Positions 42,996 to 50,753 of a stretch of DNA of 64,000 bases are shown here, piece by piece (position 1 is the first letter of the stretch; every line of letters begins with the position of its first letter). The position numbers were made by a program, and so were the translations under genes. This DNA is from Streptomyces sp. SM10 (lineage in GTDB: Bacteria > Actinomycetota > Actinomycetes > Streptomycetales > Streptomycetaceae), in assembly GCF_002910915.1 (NCBI RefSeq), contig NZ_NEUF01000108.1, positions 1 to 64,000 on the forward strand, in the 5' to 3' direction. The notes below the pieces were generated by a model. That model saw only the letters and a list, made by a program, of their open reading frames with translations. It was not told where the DNA came from and ran no database searches.

Positions 42996-43913
42996 TCAGC
43001 GGCTGCGGGGGGTGTGGCGGTGGGCGAGCGCCTCGTAGGACGCGGACAGGGCGGGCGCGGCGGTCTCGTACGTCCGCTGGGCGACGCCTATGAAGAGGCA
43101 GTCGATGACGAGGAGCTGGCTCGTGCGGCTCGACATGGCGGCGGGCCGCAGCTCGCTCTCCCGGGCGGTGGACGTGGTGAGCACGTGATCGGCGTACTGC
43201 GAGACCGGTCCGTCGGGGCGGCCGGTGATCGCGATCGTCGTCGCGCCGCGGTCGAAGGCGACCCGGAGCGGTTCGATGACGTCGACGGTGGAGCCCGAGT
43301 GGGTGATGGCGATGGCCACGTCTCCCGTCCGGAGCTGCACGGCGTTGGTCACGGCGAGGTGCGGGTCCATGTTGGCGTGGGCTATCAGGCCGATGCGGAG
43401 CAGTTTCTGCGCCAGGTCCTGGCCGACGAGGGAGGAGGCGCCGACGCCGTAGATGTCGATGCGGCGAGCGGTCGCCGCGGCGGCCACGGCGGCGCCGAGC
43501 TGCACGGTGTCGAGACCGGCGGCGGTGTCGGCGAGGGTCTGCTGCTCGTCGTAGGCGAGCTTCGCGACGACGTCCGCGATGGGGTCGTCGACCGCGATGT
43601 CGGCGGTGACGGCGGGCGCCCGGCCGGACTGCTGGTGCGCGGCGAGCCCGGCGAGCGCGAGGCGCAGGTCCCGGTAGCCGGGGTAGCCGAGCAGGCGTGC
43701 GGTGCGGACGACGGTCGCCTCGCTCGTGCCCGTGAGCTCGGCGAGACCGGTGACGGTGAGGGCGGCACACCCGGCGGGGTCCCCCGCGACCGCTTCGGCG
43801 ACCCGCTGCATGGAACGGGTCATGGACGGAGCGAGCGTCCGCACCTTCGCCGCGAGAGCCGCGGGGGCGGGCGGGGAATCCGGGTTGAAACTTTCCTTCA
43901 CGTCATGGGTCAC
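42996..43913 (-). CDS. murR: RpiR-family regulator of MurNAc genes (MurR-type)
   Basis: This 305-residue transcription factor has an N-terminal RpiR helix-turn-helix (about 22-98, ALTVTGLAELTGTSEATVVRTARLLGYPGYRDLRLAL) and a C-terminal SIS sugar-phosphate-binding domain (about 140-275, RIDIYGVGASSLVGQDLAQKLLRIG, DVAIAITHSGSTVDVIEPLRVAF). It probably senses MurNAc-6-P and represses its own operon. The palindrome TGAAA-N5-TTTCA sits four bases before its start codon and is a likely operator. It heads the operon, 42 bp ahead of murQ. Confidence 0.92.
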   Translation of the reverse strand: MTHDVKESFNPDSPPAPAALAAKVRTLAPSMTRSMQRVAEAVAGDPAGCAALTVTGLAELTGTSEATVVRTARLLGYPGYRDLRLALAGLAAHQQSGRAPAVTADIAVDDPIADVVAKLAYDEQQTLADTAAGLDTVQLGAAVAAAATARRIDIYGVGASSLVGQDLAQKLLRIGLIAHANMDPHLAVTNAVQLRTGDVAIAITHSGSTVDVIEPLRVAFDRGATTIAITGRPDGPVSQYADHVLTTSTARESELRPAAMSSRTSQLLVIDCLFIGVAQRTYETAAPALSASYEALAHRHTPRSR

Positions 43914-43916
43914 ATT

Positions 43917-43931
43917 TGAAAGATATTTTCA
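43917..43931. promoter_or_regulatory. Candidate MurR/RpiR operator
   Basis: TGAAAGATATTTTCA has perfect 5-bp arms around a 5-bp AT-rich centre, directly ahead of the murR start codon. TGAAA/TTTCA half-sites are typical of RpiR-family operators. Confidence 0.6.
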
Positions 43932-44020
43932 GGGACGAATCCCGTCAACCCCCCTTTGGTCCCGACCTCTGAAGGATCACGTCAGGCCCGGCCCGTCGCG
44001 GGGCAGGGGACAATGGGGTC

Positions 44021-44389
44021 ATGGAGTTGAACAGCCTGGAACAGGAGCTGCACACCGCGCGCGCACGGGTGGTGGCCGACCTCGTCGCGGGCGATGTCGC
44101 CGAGGCCGGGATCGTCTCGATGGTCGAGGACGCGGTGGCCCACCGGCGCTGGTGGGTCGAACAGTGGCCCGAGGGTGTGTCGTTCGTCACGGGGCTCGTG
44201 GCGCAGGACGTCCAGGACGCGCTCCTGGAGGAGTACGGCCGCTGGCCGCTGTGCCCGGTGTGCACCGGGGAGGGGCCGCACGCCCTGGACGTCGAGCCCG
44301 AGCTCGGCGCCGATCCGCACTGGGTCTGCACGAAGGCGACGGTGTCCGTCGCACGGGTCGGGTCGCTCGCCGAGGTATTCGGGCGGTGA
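44021..44389 (+). CDS. Conserved hypothetical protein, 122 aa
   Basis: This soluble acidic protein belongs to no family I recognise. A helical N-terminus (LEQELHTARARVVADLVAGDVAEAGIVSMVEDAVAHRRWWVEQWPEG) is followed by a likely metal-binding or ribbon segment WPLCPVCTGEGPHALDVEPELGADPHWVC, where Cys-Pro-Val-Cys and His/Cys could hold zinc. The stop codon overlaps the GTG start of the DUF4031 gene, so the two are translationally coupled. Such pairs are conserved in Streptomyces. The function is unknown. Confidence 0.8.
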   Translation: MELNSLEQELHTARARVVADLVAGDVAEAGIVSMVEDAVAHRRWWVEQWPEGVSFVTGLVAQDVQDALLEEYGRWPLCPVCTGEGPHALDVEPELGADPHWVCTKATVSVARVGSLAEVFGR

Positions 44390-44658
44390 CCGTCTACATC
44401 GATCCGCCGACCTGGCCGGCGCACGGGCGGATGTGGTCGCACCTGGTCAGCGACGTGTCGTTCGAGGAGCTCCACGCCTTCGCCGCCACGATCGGCTGCC
44501 CGCCCCGCGCCTTCGAGCGCGACCACTACGACGTGCCCGAGGCGCGCTACGCCGACGCGGTGCGCGCCGGGGCGCGGGAGGTCGGGTCGAAGGAGATCGT
44601 CCGCCGGATCACCGACGCGGGGCTGAGGCGGCCGAAGGGGCGGCCTGCTCCTGGCTGA
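44386..44658 (+). CDS. DUF4031 protein
   Basis: This 90-residue protein is essentially one DUF4031 domain: VYIDPPTWPAHGRMWSHLVSDVSFEELHAFAATIGCPPRAFERDHYDVPEARYADAVRAGA. The conserved His, Asp and Tyr residues suggest a small hydrolase or binding fold, but no activity is established. The GTG overlaps the preceding stop (GTGA). Its last 50 bp overlap, on the opposite strand, the end of the MFS exporter gene, so the two transcripts are convergent and partly antisense. Confidence 0.88.
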   Translation: MTVYIDPPTWPAHGRMWSHLVSDVSFEELHAFAATIGCPPRAFERDHYDVPEARYADAVRAGAREVGSKEIVRRITDAGLRRPKGRPAPG

Positions 44659-45931
44659 CGTGCGCCGGTGCACCCTGCTCGGGGTCGGCGTGCGCCGGTG
44701 CGCCCGCGACCCTCCGGGACGGCGCACCGGCGCGCAGCCGCAGCGCGACCACCACGGAGGCCAGGCCCAGGACCAGCATCGCGGCCCCCGCCCAGGCCGT
44801 GGCGCGGAAGCCGAAGTCCGCGTCGATCACGGTCCCGCCCAGCCACGGGCCGGTCGTGTTGCCCAGGTTGAACGCGGCGGTGGTCGTCGCCCCCGCCAGC
44901 GTCGGGGCCGCACCCGCGACGTTGAACATCCGGGCGTTGAGCGCCGGGGCCGTGTAGAACGCGGACAGCCCGAGCAGGAACGCCAGGACGACGACGGCGA
45001 CCTGGCTGGAAGCGAACAGGGCCAGGGCGACCAGGAAGACCGTCGAGGCGCTGATGCCGCTCAGCAGCACGCCGAAGAGGTGCGCGTCCGCGACCCGGCC
45101 GCCGATCGTCGTGCCGATCAGGGCGCCGACACCGAACAGCGCGAGCACCCACGGCACCCAGCCCGAGCTCAGGCCGGCCACGTCCGTGAGCAGCGGCGCG
45201 AGGTAGCTGAACGCGCAGAACACACCGCCGGCGGCGAGGGCCGTGATCGCGACGGACAGCCAGACCTGGCGGTCCCTGTAGATCGCGATCTCCCGCTTGA
45301 GCTGCGGCTTCTCGTCCGGCAGCGGGATGCGCGGAATGCGGGTGACGACACCGACCAGGGCGATGGCGGAGGCGGCTCCCACCGCCCAGAACGCCGACCG
45401 CCAGCCGAAGCTCTCCCCGAGGAACGCGCCCAGGGGCACGCCCAGCACGTTGGCGATCGACAGCCCGCCGATCATCACCGCCATCGCCCTGGCCCGGGAG
45501 TTCACCGGCACCATCGCGATGGCGACCGCGGCCCCGACCGCCCAGAAGCCGGCGCACGCCAGCGCGCTCACCACCCGGGACACGAAGAGCACCTCGTACG
45601 TCGGCGCCAGGGCGCCCGCGACCTGGCCCAGCCCGAAGACCGAGATGAGCGCGATGAGGGTCGTACGGCGGGGCAGCCGCAGTGTGGCGACCGCCAGCAG
45701 CGGGGCGCCGACCACCATGCCGATCGCGAAGGCGGATATGAGGAGTCCGGCCTTCGGTATGGACACGCCCATGTCGTCGGCGATCGGCGGCAGGAGCCCG
45801 GACAGCATGAACTCACTGGTGCCGAGGGCGAAGACCGAGAGGCCGAGGATGTAGACGGCCATCGGCATGCGGGGACGGCTGGAAGCAGAGTCGGGCATGA
45901 CAGTGGCCAACAGTGGTTTCGTCCCTGTCAT
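44609..45931 (-). CDS. MFS transporter of the AraJ/Cml drug-exporter type
   Basis: This 440-residue 12-helix major facilitator is most like sugar-efflux or drug exporters of the DHA1 group. Motifs are FALGTSEFMLSGLLPPIADDMGVSI at helix 1, VGAPLLAVATLRLPRRTTL (motif A), RVVSALACAGFWAVGAAVA and GGRVADAHLFGVLLSG. The C-terminal 40 residues are Ala/Pro-rich with a repeated GAPAHADPEQGAPAHVSQEQ unit. The ATG at 45931 follows the HD-protein stop by nine bases, and an in-frame ATG at 45898 is also possible. The substrate is unknown. Confidence 0.88.
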   Translation of the reverse strand: MTGTKPLLATVMPDSASSRPRMPMAVYILGLSVFALGTSEFMLSGLLPPIADDMGVSIPKAGLLISAFAIGMVVGAPLLAVATLRLPRRTTLIALISVFGLGQVAGALAPTYEVLFVSRVVSALACAGFWAVGAAVAIAMVPVNSRARAMAVMIGGLSIANVLGVPLGAFLGESFGWRSAFWAVGAASAIALVGVVTRIPRIPLPDEKPQLKREIAIYRDRQVWLSVAITALAAGGVFCAFSYLAPLLTDVAGLSSGWVPWVLALFGVGALIGTTIGGRVADAHLFGVLLSGISASTVFLVALALFASSQVAVVVLAFLLGLSAFYTAPALNARMFNVAGAAPTLAGATTTAAFNLGNTTGPWLGGTVIDADFGFRATAWAGAAMLVLGLASVVVALRLRAGAPSRRVAGAPAHADPEQGAPAHVSQEQAAPSAASAPRR

Positions 45932-45940
45932 TCCCCTGTC

Positions 45941-46618
45941 TCAGTGGGTGAGCAGCTCCAGTTCCGTGGTCAGGTTCTGCCGTGCCCTTGCTTCCCACTC
46001 CGCAGCGCCGTGGGGTGTACGGAACAGCCGGGGCAGCTCCAGCAGCTGCCGCAGGACGGCGGACCGGCCCTCGGTGAAGGCGTCGTCGGGGACGAAGCCG
46101 TACTCCTCCCGCACCTGGGCCGCGTACGCCGCGTACTCCCTGGGGGCCGCCGCCAGGATCGCGAGATCGGCGTCGCACAGCACCTCGCCGTTGGTGTCGC
46201 CGTCCGCCGGGTCGTGCGTGACGGTGAGCCGGACCAGCCGGGCGACCTCCGCCGTCGTCGCGTCGGGGACGCCCGCCTCGGGCAGGGCGCGCTCGGCCAG
46301 GGCGGCGCTGCGCTCCTCGTTCTCGGAGCGGTCGGGGCGGTAGACGGCGTCGTGGAACCAGACGGCGAGGCGCACCAGGTCCGGGTCGGCGGCGTGCCCG
46401 GCCAGCGTGTCGACGCGGTCCAGGACCTGGGTCAGGTGCGCGGTGGTGTGATAGCGCCGCTGGGGTTCGGCCCAGCGGTCCAGGAGGTTCTCGGCGTACG
46501 GGGCCGGATCGGGGCCGGCCGCGCCGCCCCGGGCGGCGAGGAGCGCGTCCTGCCAGCGGATGCGGAGTGCGTCGGAGGTGTGCGGGCCTTCGGACGGGGC
46601 GGGGGCGCTGTCGCTCAT
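45941..46618 (-). CDS. HD-domain metal-dependent phosphohydrolase-like protein
   Basis: This 225-residue protein has an HD-type domain: YHTTAHLTQVLDRV gives the first His, LVRLAVWFHDAVY the HD pair, and VTHDPADGDTNGEVLCDADLAILAA a later Asp. These residues would bind one or two metals and act on a phosphate or nucleotide substrate that cannot be named. It is the first gene of a two-gene operon with the MFS exporter (nine-base gap). The ATG at 46618 follows a good reading frame with no competing start. Confidence 0.87.
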   Translation of the reverse strand: MSDSAPAPSEGPHTSDALRIRWQDALLAARGGAAGPDPAPYAENLLDRWAEPQRRYHTTAHLTQVLDRVDTLAGHAADPDLVRLAVWFHDAVYRPDRSENEERSAALAERALPEAGVPDATTAEVARLVRLTVTHDPADGDTNGEVLCDADLAILAAAPREYAAYAAQVREEYGFVPDDAFTEGRSAVLRQLLELPRLFRTPHGAAEWEARARQNLTTELELLTH

Positions 46619-46721
46619 ACGCCGAGGGTAGGGCGTACGCCCCGCCCGCCCGGGCTTTCCCCTGCCCGCCCCCGGCCCGTCCTGCGCGCGGGGGATCGGG
46701 CCGGGGGGACGGGACCGCCGC

Positions 46722-47762
46722 TCAGTGACCGGGCGCCGTGTCCAGGGCCAGGGCCGCGTACGTCGCCAGCCAGTGGTCCGAGGAGAAGTCCCCGGAGGAG
46801 ACCGTCGGCAGGCCGAGCGTGAGATGGGCGTCGGCCGAGGCCAGCAGCGCGGTCCGGGCCGGGCCGTCCGTCAGCGCGCCGGCGATCGAACGGAGGGCGG
46901 CCGCCCGGCTCAGGGTGAGACCCAGGAGGTGGCCGATCTGCGGATCGGCGTGGTCGGAGACCACCGGCGGGTCGAGCAGCGTGGAGTCGGGCGCGGCCGA
47001 GACCAGGGCCGGCAGGAAGGTGGCGAGCCAGCTGCGGAACTCCGCCACCGGCAGCACCCGCCGCATCGCGTCCGCCTCGGCCAGGGCGGGGGAGAGGAAG
47101 TCCTGGCCGGAGGGCTCCCAGTGGGCGGGGGCGTCGTGGTCGTCGGTGAACCAGGACCGGAGCCGGTCACGCACCGCGTCGAGGACCGCCGCCGGGAGCC
47201 CTGCGCTCCCGCCCGCGTCGAGGACGAGGCCCAGGCCGAACGCGCTGTTGTTGTGGACGCCGTGCCGGACCGGGTACGTGGCCTTGGGCAGCCAGGTGCC
47301 GAGCAGGTCGCCGACCGCCGCCACGCCGGGGGCCAGGGCCTCGGCCCAGCGGTCGCCGTCGGGCGTGGCGAGGGCCCGGCACTCCGCGGCGAGTGCGATC
47401 AGCCAGGCCCAGCCGTAGGGACGCTCGAAGTGCGGCCGGCCGCGCAGGTAGGAGGCTTCGACGGCGATGTTCGCGGGGGTCAGATGGGTGTCGAGCACCT
47501 CCCGGATGCGGGTGGTGAGCGTGGTCGGAAGATCGCCGGTCGTGGAGAAGCGGCGCATGAGGCGGACGAGCAGCCAGTGCATGTGCACCGTGGAGTGCCA
47601 GTCGTAGCCCCCGTAGAACGCGGGGTGCAGCGTGCGGGGCGGCACGAGCTCCTCGGGCCCGGCGTAGAGGTGGGCGGGTGCGTTGGGGTATTCGCGTACG
47701 ACGTTGGCGAGGGCCAGTTCCGCGAAGGGGACGGCGTACGCGGCGGGAAGCGCGGGGGACAT
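46722..47762 (-). CDS. DUF2891 protein of the 5-oxoproline locus
   Basis: This 346-residue DUF2891 protein is an all-helical, (alpha/alpha)-barrel-like protein. It shows HPAFYGGYDWHSTVHMHWLLVRLMRRF near residue 50, FERPYGWAWLIALAAEC, RHGVHNNSAFGLGL, HWEPSGQDFLSPALAEADAMRRVL and SSGDFSSDHWLATYAALAL. Conserved His, Asp and Glu residues suggest an enzyme, but no activity is established to my knowledge. The ATG at 47762 has GGAG six bases upstream. It lies downstream of DUF969-DUF979 on the same strand (about 130 bp) and next to pxp genes, so a role in 5-oxoproline or related metabolism is likely by context. Confidence 0.88.
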   Translation of the reverse strand: MSPALPAAYAVPFAELALANVVREYPNAPAHLYAGPEELVPPRTLHPAFYGGYDWHSTVHMHWLLVRLMRRFSTTGDLPTTLTTRIREVLDTHLTPANIAVEASYLRGRPHFERPYGWAWLIALAAECRALATPDGDRWAEALAPGVAAVGDLLGTWLPKATYPVRHGVHNNSAFGLGLVLDAGGSAGLPAAVLDAVRDRLRSWFTDDHDAPAHWEPSGQDFLSPALAEADAMRRVLPVAEFRSWLATFLPALVSAAPDSTLLDPPVVSDHADPQIGHLLGLTLSRAAALRSIAGALTDGPARTALLASADAHLTLGLPTVSSGDFSSDHWLATYAALALDTAPGH

Positions 47763-47817
47763 CGGGGGGCTCCAGAGGGGAGGGCGAGCGGCTCGGGTCA
47801 AGGGAGCGGCGCGGTTC

Positions 47818-47894
47818 GGGGGTGGTGCGGGCCGGCGGATCGGGGCGGTCCGGGTCGGGGGTGGTGCGGGCCGGGGATCGCGGCGGTCCGGGTC
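47818..47894. repeat. 39-bp imperfect tandem duplication
   Basis: GGGTGGTGCGGGCCGG...ATCG...CGGCGGTCCGGGTC occurs twice with a 39-bp offset. The second copy ends in the DUF979 stop codon. Confidence 0.75.
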
Positions 47895-48861
47895 AGAAGG
47901 CGAAGAGGGCCATGATCGCGACGTTGCAGACCAGCAGGGCCGCCGCCGTGGGGAGCTGGGCCTTGATCGGGCCGTACTGGTCCTTGAGTTCGAGGAGCGC
48001 CGCGGGCACCAGGTTGAAATTGGCGGCCATCGGCGTGACGAGCGTGCCGCAGAAGCCGCACAGCATGCCGATCGCGAGGACGGCGGGCGCGTTGCCGTTC
48101 ATCTGCTCGATGAGGACCGGCCAGCCGATGGCGGCGGTCATCACCGGGAACGCGGCGAAGGCGTTGCCCATGACGATGGTGAACAGCGCCATGCCGCAGC
48201 AGTAGACGGCCACGGCCACGAACCTCTGACCGTCCGGCAGCACCGCCTGGGTGATCCTGCCGACCTGTTCCCCGACGCCCGCGGTCTGGAAGATCGAGCC
48301 GAGGATGGAGAGCAGCTGCGGCAGGATCAGCGCCCACCCCATCGATTCGAGCATGGTGCGACCGGAGTGCAGCGGCACGGAGAGCTTCCGCTCGCGCAGG
48401 AGCACCATGCCCACGACCAACGCGGCGATCGCGCCGACGCCCAGGCCGAGAATGGTCTCGTAGCCCGGCTCCAGGACCGGTTCGCCACCGATCTTCCAGT
48501 GCTTCACCAGGGTCGCGCAGACCATCGCGACGACGGGGATGGTGAGAGCCGGGAGGAACAGCTTGTTGCCGAGGCGGGCGGCCGAGGCCGCGCGCCTCTC
48601 GCGGGGCGGGGTGTGCGACTCGCCCTTGCCGGTGAGGCCGAAACCGCCCAGGACGATCAGGATCAGGACGGCCACGCCCAGCGGTTCGGCGGGGAGGGAC
48701 TCGTCGACGACTCCGGTGGAGTAGAAGAACGCGACGCCCAGCAGGCCCCAGAAGCCGGCGGAGCCGAAGCGCCTGGGGTTGGTGCCGTCCATGGCCATCT
48801 GCGCGGCCATGACGAGGAACACCGCGCCGACCAGCCAGAAGAAGTACTCGGACTTGATCAC
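47893..48861 (-). CDS. DUF979 membrane protein, probable 5-oxoproline transporter subunit
   Basis: This 322-residue integral membrane protein has about nine to ten helices. DUF979 nearly always occurs next to DUF969, and the pair is widely associated with 5-oxoproline (pyroglutamate) genes as a putative two-part permease. Recognisable segments are YFFWLVGAVFLVMAAQMA at the start, MGNAFAAFPVMTAAIGWPVLI and IGMLCGFCGTLVTPMAANFN. The GTG start overlaps the DUF969 stop (GTGA), so the two subunits are translationally coupled. Confidence 0.9.
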   Translation of the reverse strand: MIKSEYFFWLVGAVFLVMAAQMAMDGTNPRRFGSAGFWGLLGVAFFYSTGVVDESLPAEPLGVAVLILIVLGGFGLTGKGESHTPPRERRAASAARLGNKLFLPALTIPVVAMVCATLVKHWKIGGEPVLEPGYETILGLGVGAIAALVVGMVLLRERKLSVPLHSGRTMLESMGWALILPQLLSILGSIFQTAGVGEQVGRITQAVLPDGQRFVAVAVYCCGMALFTIVMGNAFAAFPVMTAAIGWPVLIEQMNGNAPAVLAIGMLCGFCGTLVTPMAANFNLVPAALLELKDQYGPIKAQLPTAAALLVCNVAIMALFAF

Positions 48862-49604
48862 TTGGCGTCCTCCGTCCGGATCCCGGCCTGCGCCGTCAGG
48901 TCGTTCTCGGCGGCGGCGACGGCGAGTTCGCGCTCCAGTTGCCGGTCCAGGTTGAGCAGGCGGGCCCCGTGGATCAGGAAGGCGCAGATCGCGGAGGGGA
49001 TCGCCCACATGGCCAGGTGCAGGGGCTCGAGGTGCTGGTCGTACGTGGAGTTCACGAAGCCGGTGATCAGCAGGATCGATCCGATGGCGATGAAGCAGTC
49101 CTCGCCGAAGAACACGCCGATGGTGTCGGCGCCCGACGCGTGCGAGCGAACCTTCTCGCGCAGCTTCTCCGGCAGCGGACGGCCCGCCTTGGCCTCGGCC
49201 GCCTTGGCCTCGGCCGCCGCCTCGGCCATCGGGGCGATCAGGGGCCGCACACTCTGGGCGGGGCCGCCGAGGCTGGTGAGGCCGACGGAGGCGGTGAGCT
49301 GCCGTATCAGCAGGTAGAGCGTCAGGAAGCGGCCGGTGGTCAGCTTGCCCAGCTTGCCGATGAGCGTGCGGGCCTGCTCCTGGAGGCCGTAGCGCTCCAG
49401 GAGACCGATGACGGGCAGCGTGATGACGAAGACGGTCACCGAACGGGAGGAGGCGAAGCTGTTGCCGAAGGTGGCCAGCACCTCCTGCGGCGAGAGTCTG
49501 CCGAGCAGCCCCGTGACGATGCCGGCGGCACCCACCACGAGCAGGGGATTGCGGCGGGTGGCGAATCCGAGGATCACCACGAGCACGCCGAGGAGAACGA
49601 TCAC
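48858..49604 (-). CDS. DUF969 membrane protein, probable 5-oxoproline transporter subunit
   Basis: This 248-residue membrane protein has six to seven predicted helices. It starts MIVLLGVLVVILGFATRRNPLLVVGAAGIVTGLLG and includes RSVTVFVITLPVIGLLERYGLQEQAR, a cytosolic Ala/Glu/Lys-rich loop (about 135-150), and FFGEDCFIAIGSILLITGF. It forms a coupled pair with DUF979. The promoter ahead of it carries the GntR-type palindrome between its -35 and -10 boxes, the same as in the divergent pxpA promoter. A role in importing 5-oxoproline is inferred from this shared control. Confidence 0.9.
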   Translation of the reverse strand: MIVLLGVLVVILGFATRRNPLLVVGAAGIVTGLLGRLSPQEVLATFGNSFASSRSVTVFVITLPVIGLLERYGLQEQARTLIGKLGKLTTGRFLTLYLLIRQLTASVGLTSLGGPAQSVRPLIAPMAEAAAEAKAAEAKAGRPLPEKLREKVRSHASGADTIGVFFGEDCFIAIGSILLITGFVNSTYDQHLEPLHLAMWAIPSAICAFLIHGARLLNLDRQLERELAVAAAENDLTAQAGIRTEDAK

Positions 49605-49673
49605 GCGTCGGCCTTCTTCCGCGCAGGGGCATGACGGTGCACGGCCCTGATCAGACGGGGGTATTAAGGCGAG

Positions 49674-49703
49674 ACCCTAGGTTCTTGTTCAACAATCCCA
49701 CAA
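49674..49703 (-). promoter_or_regulatory. DUF969 promoter with GntR-type operator in the spacer
   Basis: On the minus strand TTGTGG (49703-49698), an 18-bp spacer and TAGGGT (49679-49674) form a promoter. The palindrome TTGTTCAACAA (49685-49695) fills the spacer. The expected 5' UTR is about 60 nt. Confidence 0.65.
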
Positions 49704-49845
49704 GGGTGTGAGCTACATCGATCCGAATCGGTGGTGTGCGAGGGTGTTGTGGCGGATCGCTTGCCACCGTTTGCCCCGTTTCAGGCGGTTATGAGGATGC
49801 TTGGAGAGGTGCGGGGTGGGGTGTGGATCAGGGAACGATCCGTGG

Positions 49846-50571
49846 CTACCGCTCGGTGAGCCGTTGCGCGTAGGCCTCCGCCAGCTGACGCCGGGAGTCC
49901 TCCAGGTAGAAGGCGAGCATCCGCTCGGCGCCGGCCGCGTCGCCCTTGGCCAGCCGGTCCGTGATCTCGCGGTTGCGGGTGAGGTAGGGCTCGTGGAAGC
50001 GCCGGGGGTCGGCCATCACGTGGAAGGCGAGCCGTAGTTCGGCGAGGACGTTGCGCATCAGTTCGTCGGTGCGGGGGCTGTTCGCCAGTCCCGCCAGCGC
50101 CTGGTGGAAGCGGATGTTGGCGGTCGAGCAGGCGGGCCAGTCGTCCTGGAGCGCGGCCTGCTCGCCCGTCGAGACCGCCGCCTCCACCGCCGACAGGCCG
50201 AACGGGGGCTCGCCCAGGGCGCGCAGGGCCGCGCACTCGACGAGGAGCCGCACCCGGTAGATGTCGACCAGGTCGTCCACGGCCAGGATGCGGACGAAGA
50301 CGCCCCGGTTGAGGCGGTGCTCCAGGAGGCGTTCGTGCGACAGCAGGCGGAACGCCTCGCGCAGGGTGTTGCGGGACACCGCCAGGGTGCCGCTGATGCT
50401 CTCCTCGGAGAGGCGGCTGCCCGGGGGGAAGTAGCCCTCCGTGATCCGGTCCCGCAGGACGGCGGCGACCCGCTCGGCCGTGCCGGACCGCTCCAGGGGG
50501 GCGCTGTGTGCCGCCAGTTCCGAGAGGTCCGGGGTGGACCCGGTCCCTCTGCCGTTCGCCGTCCCCGCCAT
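49846..50571 (-). CDS. GntR-family regulator (FCD subfamily) of the 5-oxoproline locus
   Basis: This 241-residue regulator has a winged helix at about residues 35-95 (ERVAAVLRDRITEGYFPPGSRLSEESISGTLAVSRNTLREAFRLLSHERLLEHRLNRGVFV) and an all-helical FCD effector domain (about 105-230) whose Asp/His residues often bind a metal and a small carboxylate. It lies between the transporter genes and the pxpABC operon, and matching palindromes occur in both promoters, so 5-oxoproline is the likely effector. That assignment is inference. A serine/glycine-rich N-terminal tail of about 25 residues precedes the winged helix. Confidence 0.9.
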   Translation of the reverse strand: MAGTANGRGTGSTPDLSELAAHSAPLERSGTAERVAAVLRDRITEGYFPPGSRLSEESISGTLAVSRNTLREAFRLLSHERLLEHRLNRGVFVRILAVDDLVDIYRVRLLVECAALRALGEPPFGLSAVEAAVSTGEQAALQDDWPACSTANIRFHQALAGLANSPRTDELMRNVLAELRLAFHVMADPRRFHEPYLTRNREITDRLAKGDAAGAERMLAFYLEDSRRQLAEAYAQRLTER

Positions 50572-50718
50572 GCCCGTCCCCTGCCTGTCGTGCGGTCGTG
50601 CCTGCCGCGTCCCGGTGCCCGCTTCCCGCAGGACGGGGCGTGCCTGGTGTTCCGTCAGCCGCGCGCGGCGCGCTGTGCTCAGTGAACCGTACGAGTGTCT
50701 CAGGCGGCGGCCGGGCTC

Positions 50719-50747
50719 TTGTCAGATTGTTGAACAATCGCTAGCGT
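50719..50747 (+). promoter_or_regulatory. pxpA promoter with GntR-type operator in the spacer
   Basis: TTGTCA (50719-50724), a 17-bp spacer and TAGCGT (50742-50747) place the transcription start at about 50754, the first base of the pxpA GTG. The perfect palindrome ATTGTTGAACAAT (50726-50738) fills the spacer. Confidence 0.7.
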
Positions 50748-50753
50748 GCGCCC

